Below are positions 8,607-15,569 of a DNA stretch of 30,495 nucleotides, piece after piece. The DNA is taken from NCBI GenBank assembly GCA_002344825.1, contig DDUN01000060.1:1-30495 (forward strand), written 5' to 3'. Both the position numbers and the translations under genes were made by a program. The notes below the pieces were generated by a model. That model saw nothing but the letters and a program-made list of their open reading frames with translations. It did no database searches and had not been told where the DNA came from. How positions within the stretch are numbered: the first letter of the stretch is position 1; every line of letters begins with the position of its first letter. The stretch comes from Candidatus Multiplicimicrobium inquinatum (GTDB taxonomy: Bacteria; Omnitrophota; Omnitrophia; Omnitrophales; Aquincolibacteriaceae).

Positions 8607-9971
8607 TTACACCCATTCTTTACTAACCATAACACGGTTACGTCCATCTTCTTTTGCCTGATAAAGACATTTGTCGGAAGCTTGGATCAGCCTATCGACA
8701 ACACCGGCAGAATCTTCCGGCGACAATTTTGAGTTTTGCGGGTCATACGTGGCAATGCCCTGACTCACGGTGACCTTCGTCTCAACATGATAAATTTTAA
8801 ACAAATTGCGCGCAATCGACGAGCGAATACGTTCAGCAACTTCTAAAGCATCCTTTTGACGCGTTTCCGGCATAACAACAATAAACTCTTCACCGCCATA
8901 CCGTCCGACCAAATCAACCCGGCGGACATTCATCTTCAGTATCTCGGAAACACGTTTCAGGGTCGCGTCACCCACTAAATGACCGAATTCGTCATTATAT
9001 CGTTTGAAATGATCAATGTCCAACATGAGCAAGGATAAAGGAGTTTTAAACCTCTGACTGCGCTTAATTTCTTCTCTAAGACGGTCCATAAAATGCCGGC
9101 GCACAAAAACGCCCGTTAAATCATCCACGATGGACAACTCACGGATTGTTTCATAAAGACTAATTTTTTTGACCAACAGCGCCAGAAAGGAACTTAAAAC
9201 TTCGATTTTTGCCAAATCTTTTTCTTCCGCACCCGCAATTGAAAAAACAGCGTACAGATGATTCTGATCAAAAGCCGGAAAAAACCACCCCTGATCATCT
9301 CTCACCATTTGCCGTTTGGCTTCCAGCTTCGCAAGCAATTCTTCGTTCAATGTTTCGGACTCTTTCGTAATCACTTCGGACGGACGTATATCCAAAACAC
9401 GAAACTTAACAGCTTCACCTTCTTTGCTTTTAAGCGGAATCCAAAGCGATACACGCTGAAAAGTCAATTCACGGGACAAAGATTTGGAGAGATTCTCGGC
9501 CAGATTTTCAAAATCCGCGGCTTCGCTTAATTCACGGGCGATTTCAAACAAATTCAAAAGGCTGGCGACCTGCCGCTCTAAATGATCCAAACTTTGCTGG
9601 CGCGACTCGTATTTTTTTTGAATCGACTCAAGCTCACGCTTCTTATCTTCCACCTCCTGCGATCGTGATGAAATGCGCGCATTAAAAACCCGCCGCACAG
9701 AAAATAAAATACAAGCGATTGCCGCACAAAGAAGCCAGAGGATCGCCACATAAGTAAAACCGGAACGAAATCCGAAATAAATTTGCCAAACGGCAAAGAC
9801 AACTATTCCCGAAATAAAAAATATTTTTTCTTTTTTGATCCACCAATAAACAAGCGGCAAAACCCAAAAAGGAGTCAGTAGAAAATGATAAACGTAAAAA
9901 TTAAGACTATACCGGGTTAAAAAATAAGAGCACAAAAACAAGCAAATTAAAGCCGTCAGGGAGCGCAGCAT
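8607..9971 (-). CDS. membrane GAF-GGDEF diguanylate cyclase (intact inhibitory site)
   Basis: Predicted c-di-GMP synthase of 454 aa. Three to four hydrophobic segments (about 4-90) anchor it in the inner membrane, a coiled coil follows (about 103-140), then a divergent GAF-like region (about 140-275) and a C-terminal GGDEF domain (about 280-450). The active-site motif is GGEEF (359-363) after RYGG, with metal-binding LDIDHFKRYND (317-327). The product-inhibition I-site RxxD is present as R350-R-V-D353 at the correct five-residue spacing. Start ATG 9971 has a strong Shine-Dalgarno (GGGAGG) and lies 16 bp inside the previous gene. It resembles its upstream neighbour in architecture, suggesting an old duplication. 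The signal sensed is unknown. Confidence 0.9.
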   Translation of the reverse strand: MLRSLTALICLFLCSYFLTRYSLNFYVYHFLLTPFWVLPLVYWWIKKEKIFFISGIVVFAVWQIYFGFRSGFTYVAILWLLCAAIACILFSVRRVFNARISSRSQEVEDKKRELESIQKKYESRQQSLDHLERQVASLLNLFEIARELSEAADFENLAENLSKSLSRELTFQRVSLWIPLKSKEGEAVKFRVLDIRPSEVITKESETLNEELLAKLEAKRQMVRDDQGWFFPAFDQNHLYAVFSIAGAEEKDLAKIEVLSSFLALLVKKISLYETIRELSIVDDLTGVFVRRHFMDRLREEIKRSQRFKTPLSLLMLDIDHFKRYNDEFGHLVGDATLKRVSEILKMNVRRVDLVGRYGGEEFIVVMPETRQKDALEVAERIRSSIARNLFKIYHVETKVTVSQGIATYDPQNSKLSPEDSAGVVDRLIQASDKCLYQAKEDGRNRVMVSKEWV

Positions 9972-11398
9972 ACTTGATTCCTCCCTGCTTTTTTAGCGGC
10001 ATAAAGGGCCTCATCCGCTTTATGCACCAAAGCATCCATCTCTAAAGTATCATCGGGCAAATTTGCCAATCCGATCGAAACCGTCACGCGCACTTCCTGC
10101 CGGCGAACCTGAAACACAGTGCCCTCCACGGCGGTGCAAATCTGCTCGGCCCATTGCCGCGCCTGATCTTTGGACGCTTCCGGAAAAATAACCGCAAACT
10201 CTTCTCCGCCATAACGTGCAACGACCGCGCCTTCGGTAAATTTTGAAAGAACTTGTGTGAACTGGGTCAAAATAAGATCGCCCGCCTGATGCCCGAACTG
10301 GTCATTAAGCGACTTAAAATGATCCAGGTCGCACATCAAAACCGACAAAGGTTTGTGGGACGACAAGGCACGGCGGTGTTCTTCTTTAAGCCGTGCGTAA
10401 AAATAACGGCGGACATACAATCCCGTCAGCGAATCCCGAATCGCGAGCTCATTTGTTCTTTCATAGAGCATTGAATTGGAAATCGCGGACGAAGCTAAAG
10501 TGGCTATCGCGTCCAGCAACCGCAAATCGTCGTGGGTGTAAATATTCGAGTGTCTTGAATAGAGCCCAAAGGTTCCCATCACACGCCCGTCACTCATCAG
10601 CGGAGTCACGATAAGGCTGCGCAAACCTTCCGCGTTAATCTGGGTCTGTGACGCAAACCGAAAATCAGAATGAGCGTCCGTCACAATCAAGCGCTTACGG
10701 TTGCGAATCACCCACATATCGTATCCGTTGCCTTCCTGATTGGTAAACGGGTCCGCCGCCGAGCCCATGCTTTTCTTGGCAATCACAGGCAATCGGGCGC
10801 CTTCACTTTGCACCAGCGTAACGACGCAATAATTACCGCGGGAGATAAACTGAAATGCCTGATCAACGATCGTCTTGGTTACTTCTTCAATTGACAGCAT
10901 ACGCGCCAAATCTTCGGCCAATTTGCGCAAATTATAGTAAGTAGAATACTTTTCAAAAAAAACACTGATCCCCTCGCCCCTCAGCTTATATGACACCTGT
11001 AAGTCATTCAGCTGGTCCTGCGACTTTTCCAGGTCCGTATCCAGCAAGGCTCTTTCTTGCTCATAATTTCTGACCAAATAATAAAGCACCGAAATGAGGG
11101 CAATCAGAAACAAGGCACTCCAAAGAAAAATAGGCGCGGAGGCCGTAAAAGTGACAAAAACAATTAATCCCATGGATGCCGTCAAAAGAATATTGGCCGC
11201 AACCCAACGAAAAGCAAACCAGCTTAAAACCAACGGAAAGAAAAGAGCCGTCAGGGCGAGTGATATCTGAGCAAGTAAAAACGCGGGGTCAACCGAGCTT
11301 TCTAAAATGGTAAGCCGCTTGATGCAGAAGAACGCGATAAAAAAATAACTTACGACCGAAGCAAAAAGAAGAATATGCCGTCGGGGTAATCCGAACAT
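9956..11398 (-). CDS. membrane GAF-GGDEF diguanylate cyclase (inhibitory site lost)
   Basis: Second c-di-GMP synthase of the pair, 480 aa. The N-terminus has four hydrophobic segments (about 8-110), then a coiled coil (about 112-140), a recognisable GAF domain (about 160-310, with GLRSLIVTPLMSDGRVMGTFGLYS) and a GGDEF domain with GGEEF at 397-401 and CDLDHFKSLNDQFG (356-369). Unlike the downstream paralogue, the I-site position reads T388-E-G-A391 instead of RxxD, so feedback inhibition by c-di-GMP at that site is predicted to be absent. It starts at ATG 11398, 8 bp after the ABC ATPase gene, with only a weak Shine-Dalgarno. Confidence 0.9.
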   Translation of the reverse strand: MFGLPRRHILLFASVVSYFFIAFFCIKRLTILESSVDPAFLLAQISLALTALFFPLVLSWFAFRWVAANILLTASMGLIVFVTFTASAPIFLWSALFLIALISVLYYLVRNYEQERALLDTDLEKSQDQLNDLQVSYKLRGEGISVFFEKYSTYYNLRKLAEDLARMLSIEEVTKTIVDQAFQFISRGNYCVVTLVQSEGARLPVIAKKSMGSAADPFTNQEGNGYDMWVIRNRKRLIVTDAHSDFRFASQTQINAEGLRSLIVTPLMSDGRVMGTFGLYSRHSNIYTHDDLRLLDAIATLASSAISNSMLYERTNELAIRDSLTGLYVRRYFYARLKEEHRRALSSHKPLSVLMCDLDHFKSLNDQFGHQAGDLILTQFTQVLSKFTEGAVVARYGGEEFAVIFPEASKDQARQWAEQICTAVEGTVFQVRRQEVRVTVSIGLANLPDDTLEMDALVHKADEALYAAKKAGRNQVCCAP

Positions 11399-11406
11399 AG
11401 CTTGCT

Positions 11407-12510
11407 TTATTTGAGAGCCACGCCGGTCTCAGGATCAAAAAAGTGGGCTTTACTCATGTCAAAAACAACCTGAACATCCTGGTTGGTTGTCGCGGTATCT
11501 TGATTTGAAACACGGACAACAAAATTACTGTCCCCCGCGTTAAGATAAAGATAAATTTCTGATCCCATCGGCTCAACGACATCCACGGTGGCGGTCAATG
11601 TGAACTCCGAACGCGCATCCTGGGCAAAAAGCTTGTCATAGATATCCTCCGGGCGAATTCCCATGCGAATTTTCTTCTTTCCGTAGCGTTGTATTTTTTC
11701 ATAATCACTGAGAAGAACGCGCAGCTTCACTCCGCGGGAAGAAAAGAAATAATCCTGACCTTCGCGGCTAATTTCACCATTCAAAAAATTCATTGGCGGC
11801 GATCCGATAAAACCGGCTACAAATTGGTTGGAGGGATTTTCATAAAGAATAACAGGTTCATCCACCTGCTGAATCGCTCCGCGATTCATCACGGTAATAC
11901 GGTCGCCCAGCGTCAAAGCTTCCACCTGATCGTGCGTCACATAAATCATGGTGCTCTGCAAACGATTATGAAGTTTTTGAAGCTCCATGCGCATTTGCAC
12001 GCGCAACTTGGCGTCCAGGTTAGACAAAGGTTCATCAAATAAAAAAACTTTCGGTTTTCTAACAATCGCCCTTCCCACCGCAACGCGCTGACGCTCGCCG
12101 CCCGAAAGCTCTTTCGGTTTGCGGTTAAGATAATTAGAAATGCTTAAAATTTCAGCGGCTTCGTTCACGCGGCGGTCAATTTCCTTCTTCGGATATTTGC
12201 GAAGCTTTAAAGCGAAAGCCAAATTATCATAAATGGTCATATGCGGATAAAGCGCATAATTTTGGAAAACCATCGCAATGTCGCGGTTTTTAGCCGGAAT
12301 GTCATTAACGAGAACATCATCAATAAAAATCTGGCCCTCAGAAATTTCTTCAAGCCCGGCAACCATGCGAAGCGTTGTGGATTTGCCGCAGCCCGAAGGC
12401 CCGACCAAAACCATAAACTCTTTGTCGGCTATTTCCAGATTAACGTTTTTAACAACTTGAACACCGTTTGAATAAGACTTACAAATATTACGAAGACTGA
12501 CGCGGGCCAT
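11407..12510 (-). CDS. ABC transporter ATPase of the MalK/UgpC/MsmX family
   Basis: Cytoplasmic ATPase of a carbohydrate-type (CUT1) ABC importer, 367 aa. Seen: Walker A GPSGCGKST (37-45), Q-loop FQNYALYPH (82-90), signature LSGGERQRVAVGRA (135-148), Walker B VFLFDEP (155-161), H-loop His193 in VTHDQVEALT, then a TOBE-type C-terminal domain (about 235-365). All ATPase motifs are intact. No permease or solute-binding protein gene lies nearby, so it may be a shared ATPase like MsmX that serves several importers. Start ATG 12510 has a good Shine-Dalgarno (AAGGAG), 11 bp after accD. Substrate cannot be read from the sequence. Confidence 0.9.
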   Translation of the reverse strand: MARVSLRNICKSYSNGVQVVKNVNLEIADKEFMVLVGPSGCGKSTTLRMVAGLEEISEGQIFIDDVLVNDIPAKNRDIAMVFQNYALYPHMTIYDNLAFALKLRKYPKKEIDRRVNEAAEILSISNYLNRKPKELSGGERQRVAVGRAIVRKPKVFLFDEPLSNLDAKLRVQMRMELQKLHNRLQSTMIYVTHDQVEALTLGDRITVMNRGAIQQVDEPVILYENPSNQFVAGFIGSPPMNFLNGEISREGQDYFFSSRGVKLRVLLSDYEKIQRYGKKKIRMGIRPEDIYDKLFAQDARSEFTLTATVDVVEPMGSEIYLYLNAGDSNFVVRVSNQDTATTNQDVQVVFDMSKAHFFDPETGVALK

Positions 12511-12521
12511 GGGGTTGCTCC

Positions 12522-13358
12522 TTATTTTCTTTTTGCCAAAAGCTCAAGCAAAAGCGCGAGCGAGGACTTAAGCTGAGACCGTGAAACCACGGAATCAACC
12601 ATACCTTTTTTTAAAACGAACTCGGAAGTCTGAAAATCATCGGGAAGTTTTTGCCGAATCGTCTGCTCAATGACGCGCGGACCGGCAAAACCAATCAAAG
12701 CTTTGGGCTCGGCTAAAATAACGTCACCCAGGGAAGCAAAACTTGCCATGACCCCGCCCATTGTCGGATTTGTTAAGACGGATATATAGAGCAAGCCTGC
12801 TTTTTGAAACCGGTTAAGCGCCAATGAAGTCTTTGCCATCTGCATGAGACTAAGCGCCCCCTCATACATTCGCGCGCCGCCGCCGGAACCGGAAATAATA
12901 ATCACCGGTAAACGCTTTTCAAGACAGGCTTCGATGAGCCGCGTAATTTTTTCACCGACCACAGACCCCATTGATCCCATAATAAAGCGTGAGTCGGTTA
13001 CCGCTAATCCGCAGCGCTGACCTTCGATTTCGGCAAAACCGGTAATACAAGCATCTTTGAGACCTGTTTTTTTCTGGTCCTGCTTGATTTTTTCCTTATA
13101 AGACTTCACCGCAGAGAAATTAAGCGGATCCATGGAAATTAAACCGGCATTGATCTCCACAAAAGACTTGGAATCGGTAAGCTGAGCGATACGCTCCAAC
13201 GCGCCGACAATAAAATGATAATCACACTTGGTGCAGACCAAGAGATTGTCTTTGAGCGCTTTATTAAAGATCACAGCATTGCACTCGGGACATTTTGTCC
13301 AGAGCCCTGCGGGAATGCTTCGTTTGCGTATCGGGCTAGCCGCGGAACTTTCAGCCAT
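12522..13358 (-). CDS. accD: acetyl-CoA carboxylase carboxyltransferase subunit beta
   Basis: Beta half of the carboxyltransferase that moves CO2 from carboxybiotin to acetyl-CoA, the first committed step of fatty-acid synthesis. The 278-aa protein begins with the C4 zinc ribbon (Cys23, Cys26, Cys42, Cys45) and continues with the crotonase-type fold: SGSGGGARMYEGALSLMQMAK, NPTMGGVMASFASLGD and GFAGPRVIEQT. It is the first gene of the long leftward series, with its own promoter at 13427-13456. The partner accA is not in the window, but accB and accC are about 8 kb to the right. Confidence 0.94.
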   Translation of the reverse strand: MAESSAASPIRKRSIPAGLWTKCPECNAVIFNKALKDNLLVCTKCDYHFIVGALERIAQLTDSKSFVEINAGLISMDPLNFSAVKSYKEKIKQDQKKTGLKDACITGFAEIEGQRCGLAVTDSRFIMGSMGSVVGEKITRLIEACLEKRLPVIIISGSGGGARMYEGALSLMQMAKTSLALNRFQKAGLLYISVLTNPTMGGVMASFASLGDVILAEPKALIGFAGPRVIEQTIRQKLPDDFQTSEFVLKKGMVDSVVSRSQLKSSLALLLELLAKRK

Positions 13359-13426
13359 GAAGTTTGATGACCCTTACTTAAGTTTTAGATACAATAGCAA
13401 ATCGTTCATGGAACGACCGACCGAGA

Positions 13427-13456
13427 ATTATAAGAAAAACTAGCTCGAGCGGTCAA
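13427..13456 (-). promoter_or_regulatory. sigma-70 promoter of accD and the envelope operon
   Basis: Read leftward: -35 TTGACC (13451-13456), 18-bp spacer, perfect -10 TATAAT (13427-13432). The start would be near 13420, giving a leader of about 60 nt before the accD ATG. It is the only good promoter I see in front of the accD-to-uxs series. The rpoN gene diverges from the same 132-bp region. Confidence 0.7.
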
Positions 13457-13490
13457 TCTATTACTTCCGGGCCGGGGGCCGGGTTCACTC

Positions 13491-14894
13491 ATGGATCAAA
13501 GAGCATTACAACAACAATCACAAAAGCTGCATCTGTCACCGCAGTTGAGGCAGTACCTTAAATTTCTCTATCTGCCGCAGATGGAGCTGAAGGAAGCCCT
13601 GCAGCAAGAGCTTTCAGAAAATCCGATTCTTGAGGAAATGACCGAATCGCCTCAGGCCGAAACCGAGCCATCCGAAACACAGGAAGATAAACGCGACGAT
13701 TCCCCGCCGGATGAAACCTCAGATGAGTTCTCGCCCGAAATTGATTTTTCCCGAAAAAACAAACAAGACATGCAATCCCTTCATCAGTTTCAGGAAGTCT
13801 CCATCACGAAACCCATTTCTTTGACTGAACATCTGGAAAGACAGCTCACCTTTCAGAATTGGACCAAAGAAGAACTGGCACTTGCCAAGCAAATCATCGG
13901 CAACCTCGATCATGAAGGCTTTTTACGGGTTGATCTCGCTGACATTGCCCAAGGCACCCAAACTGCGTTGCCGCGCGTTGAACATGTTCTTAAATTAGTC
14001 CAATCTCTGGAGCCGGCGGGCATCGCGGCAAGATCACTGGAAGAATGTTTGCAAATTCAACTTCGTCAAAAGTATCCGCAACATCCCGTTTATCAAACCA
14101 TCGCGGCACAGCATCTGAACGATGTCGCGCGCCGTGACGCAAAGTTACTGGCACGAAAGCTGGATATTCCTGTAACGACCGCGGAAGACGCGATTCAGGC
14201 CATCACGCAGCTTGACCCCCGTCCGGCAAGAAATTTTGCGGAGACCAAACATTTGCAGATGGTTCCTGACGCTCAAATTCATTTTAAAAGCGGCTCTCAA
14301 ACCGAATTTGAAATTGAAATCTTCAAGGAGTATCTTCCGCGCTTTCGCATCAGCCCTGAATATCGCCGCATGATGCGCGACCCTCAAGTGGACGCGAAAA
14401 CAAAAAATTATATTAAAAGTAAAATCGGCGACGGAAGCCAGATCATGAAAGCGCTAGAACTGAGAGAGTCAACTCTGCGTCTCATTTCGGAAGAAATCGT
14501 CAAGACTCAAGCCGAATTTTTTGCGCATGGTTTTTCACATTTAAAACCGCTGCGTTTGAAAGACTTAGCCGACCGGCTGGAAATGCATCCCTCAACCATC
14601 AGCCGCGCGATTCATGAAAAGTATGTCATTACGCCTCAGGGCACCTTGCCTTTTAAAAGTTTCTTTTCTCAACGGGTAGAAACCAGCGGCGACGGTGAAG
14701 ACGAATCGCAGAAAAGCATCATGCTGAGGATTCAAAATATGATTCAGGCAGAGGATGCCGCGCATCCTCTCAGCGACCAGCAAATTGCGGAAAAGCTAAC
14801 GGAAGAAAACATTACCATCGCCCGCCGAACCGTCGCAAAATACCGCGAACTGCTTAAAATTCTTCCGACCCATTTGCGCAAAAAAAGGAACTAA
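13491..14894 (+). CDS. rpoN: RNA polymerase sigma-54 factor
   Basis: Alternative sigma factor for -24/-12 promoters that needs AAA+ activators to open DNA. The 467-aa protein has region I (QKLHLSPQLRQYLKFLYLP, LQQELSENPILEE, residues 11-48), an acidic linker (about 49-90), the core-binding domain (from about 100, with LGNLDHEGFL-like IIGNLDHEGFL), the helix-turn-helix (354-373, LEMHPSTISRAI) and the RpoN box ARRTVAKYRE (444-453). All regions are present. It diverges from accD. A possible -10 TACAAT lies at 13390-13395 but has no well-spaced -35, and no strong Shine-Dalgarno precedes the ATG. tRNA-Thr follows 53 bp downstream. No activator gene is in the window. Confidence 0.96.
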   Translation: MDQRALQQQSQKLHLSPQLRQYLKFLYLPQMELKEALQQELSENPILEEMTESPQAETEPSETQEDKRDDSPPDETSDEFSPEIDFSRKNKQDMQSLHQFQEVSITKPISLTEHLERQLTFQNWTKEELALAKQIIGNLDHEGFLRVDLADIAQGTQTALPRVEHVLKLVQSLEPAGIAARSLEECLQIQLRQKYPQHPVYQTIAAQHLNDVARRDAKLLARKLDIPVTTAEDAIQAITQLDPRPARNFAETKHLQMVPDAQIHFKSGSQTEFEIEIFKEYLPRFRISPEYRRMMRDPQVDAKTKNYIKSKIGDGSQIMKALELRESTLRLISEEIVKTQAEFFAHGFSHLKPLRLKDLADRLEMHPSTISRAIHEKYVITPQGTLPFKSFFSQRVETSGDGEDESQKSIMLRIQNMIQAEDAAHPLSDQQIAEKLTEENITIARRTVAKYRELLKILPTHLRKKRN

Positions 14895-14904
14895 GGAGTA
14901 TCGC

Positions 14905-14933
14905 TTTATCTTTGGATTGTTTTTATGTAGAAT
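14905..14933 (+). promoter_or_regulatory. possible promoter of tRNA-Thr
   Basis: A -10-like TAGAAT (14928-14933) lies 14 bp before the tRNA, with a weak -35-like TTTATC (14905-14910) at 17-bp spacing. The position suits a tRNA leader of a few nucleotides. Read-through from rpoN is an alternative. Confidence 0.35.
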
Positions 14934-14947
14934 CTGCGCTCTCTCAG

Positions 14948-15020
14948 GCTGGTGTAGCTCAGTTGGTAGAGCAACTGTTTCGTAAACAGTAGGTCATCAG
15001 TTCGATTCTGATCACCAGCT
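14948..15020 (+). tRNA. tRNA-Thr (anticodon CGU)
   Basis: Full 73-nt cloverleaf: acceptor GCTGGTG/CACCAGC, D stem GCTC/GAGC, anticodon stem ACTGT/ACAGT with loop TTCGTAA (anticodon CGT in DNA, reading ACG), variable loop AGGTC, T stem ATCAG/CTGAT with loop TTCGATT, discriminator T. No CCA is encoded, so the tail must be added by a nucleotidyltransferase. The last 18 nt are duplicated 338 bp downstream at 15341-15358 as the start of a second repeat copy. Confidence 0.96.
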
Positions 15021-15207
15021 ATCGCTCCGTTTAATCAAAATGGTTCATCCCAAAACTCAAACAGTCCTCACTTCGTTGCGGAACTCGTTTTGAAATGAAT
15101 CATTTTGACAACACTCCACTTGGGTCTTGCTCCGCGCTTGCAGCGCATCGCATGTTGGAATTTTGCTAATCGCAAAATCAGCCACCTTGGTCAGAATCGA
15201 AGTGAGC
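15003..15207 (+). repeat. structured 205-bp repeat, copy A (starts inside tRNA-Thr)
   Basis: First copy of a roughly 205-bp non-coding sequence, highly similar to 15341-15544. It starts at the T-arm of tRNA-Thr and includes the tRNA 3' end. It carries a 21-bp inverted repeat (arms 15036-15056 and 15087-15107) around a 30-nt loop, a 7-bp hairpin at 15160-15178, and a loop word CTCACTTCG (15067-15075) complementary to CGAAGTGAG (15198-15206). The 11-nt word at 15191-15201 is the exact reverse complement of the tRNA word at 15001-15011. Confidence 0.9.
15036..15107. repeat. 21-bp stem, 30-nt loop hairpin in copy A
   Basis: Arms 15036-15056 and 15087-15107 pair at 18 of 21 positions. Of the three exceptions one is G.U in a plus-strand transcript and two become G.U in a minus-strand transcript. 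The 30-nt loop (15057-15086) is identical to the loop of copy B. Confidence 0.85.
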
Positions 15208-15222
15208 GACGACGAAATCATA

Positions 15223-15271
15223 ATTACCGAGCAAAACAAACTGACTCATGTCAGTTTGGGCGCGAGGTAAT
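15223..15271. repeat. nested hairpin in the spacer between repeat copies
   Basis: A perfect 9-bp stem CAAACTGAC/GTCAGTTTG with loop TCAT (15237-15258) is enclosed by a second pair, ATTACC (15223-15228) and GGTAAT (15266-15271). It occurs once, in the 133-bp stretch separating the two repeat copies. There is no T-tract, so it is not a standard terminator. Confidence 0.7.
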
Positions 15272-15340
15272 CCTTATGAGGAGCGAGTGGCCGACCCGCA
15301 GTGAAGCCGAGCGACCAGCGAGAGACAGAACGGAGGGCGC

Positions 15341-15544
15341 CGATTCTGATCACCAGCTATCGCTCCGTTTAAGCAAAATAGCTCATTCCAAAACTCAAAC
15401 AGTCCTCACTTCGTTGCGGAACTCGTTTTGGAATGAGCTATTTTGACAACACTCCGCTCGGGTCTTGCTCGCACCTCTAGCGCGTCGCATGTTGGAATTT
15501 TGCTGGTCGCAAAATCAGCCGCCTTGGTCAGAGTCGAAGTGAGC
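15341..15544 (+). repeat. structured 205-bp repeat, copy B (detached tRNA-Thr 3' end)
   Basis: Second copy, 338 bp after the first and preceded by unrelated sequence. It begins with 18 nt identical to the tRNA-Thr 3' end without the rest of a tRNA. The inverted repeat here is a perfect 21 bp (15374-15394 and 15425-15445), the 7-bp hairpin at 15497-15515 keeps its stem with a different loop, and the CTCACTTCG/CGAAGTGAG pair (15405-15413, 15535-15543) is kept. The most divergent part is near 15468-15485. It ends 26 bp before the Nudix gene stop. Confidence 0.9.
15374..15445. repeat. perfect 21-bp stem hairpin in copy B
   Basis: Arms 15374-15394 and 15425-15445 are exact reverse complements with a 30-nt loop (15395-15424). 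Compared with copy A, two stem base pairs have changed on both sides at once (G-C to A-T and T-A to C-G), so pairing is kept. Confidence 0.88.
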
Positions 15545-15569
15545 TACGGCTTAGCTCTGCCGTCCCGGA

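Larger units (their letters stand above)
15021..15569. other. 549-bp convergent non-coding region
   Basis: Lies between the rightward rpoN/tRNA-Thr and the leftward fur/Nudix genes, so transcripts from both sides meet here. It is filled by the two structured repeat copies, the spacer with the nested hairpin and a GAGCGA/GCGAG-rich stretch (about 15261-15340). A small hairpin ACGGC/GCCGT lies at about 15546-15563. I find no protein-coding frame with a credible start or composition. Confidence 0.8.

Noticed and set aside
8606..8647. Longer lptD start at ATG 8647
   Set aside because: It overlaps the upstream gene by 41 bp and puts 14 residues before a clean signal peptide that starts at TTG 8605.
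15223..15271. Rho-independent terminator
   Set aside because: The hairpin is good but no T-tract follows on either strand.
15003..15358. attL/attR of an integrated phage or island at tRNA-Thr
   Set aside because: Only 338 bp separate the two tRNA ends, no integrase or cargo is present, and similarity runs far past the 18-nt tRNA part.
15105..15446. 113-codon rightward open frame across the repeat region
   Set aside because: It covers parts of both repeat copies and the spacer, has no ribosome site, and its sequence is explained by RNA-like inverted repeats.
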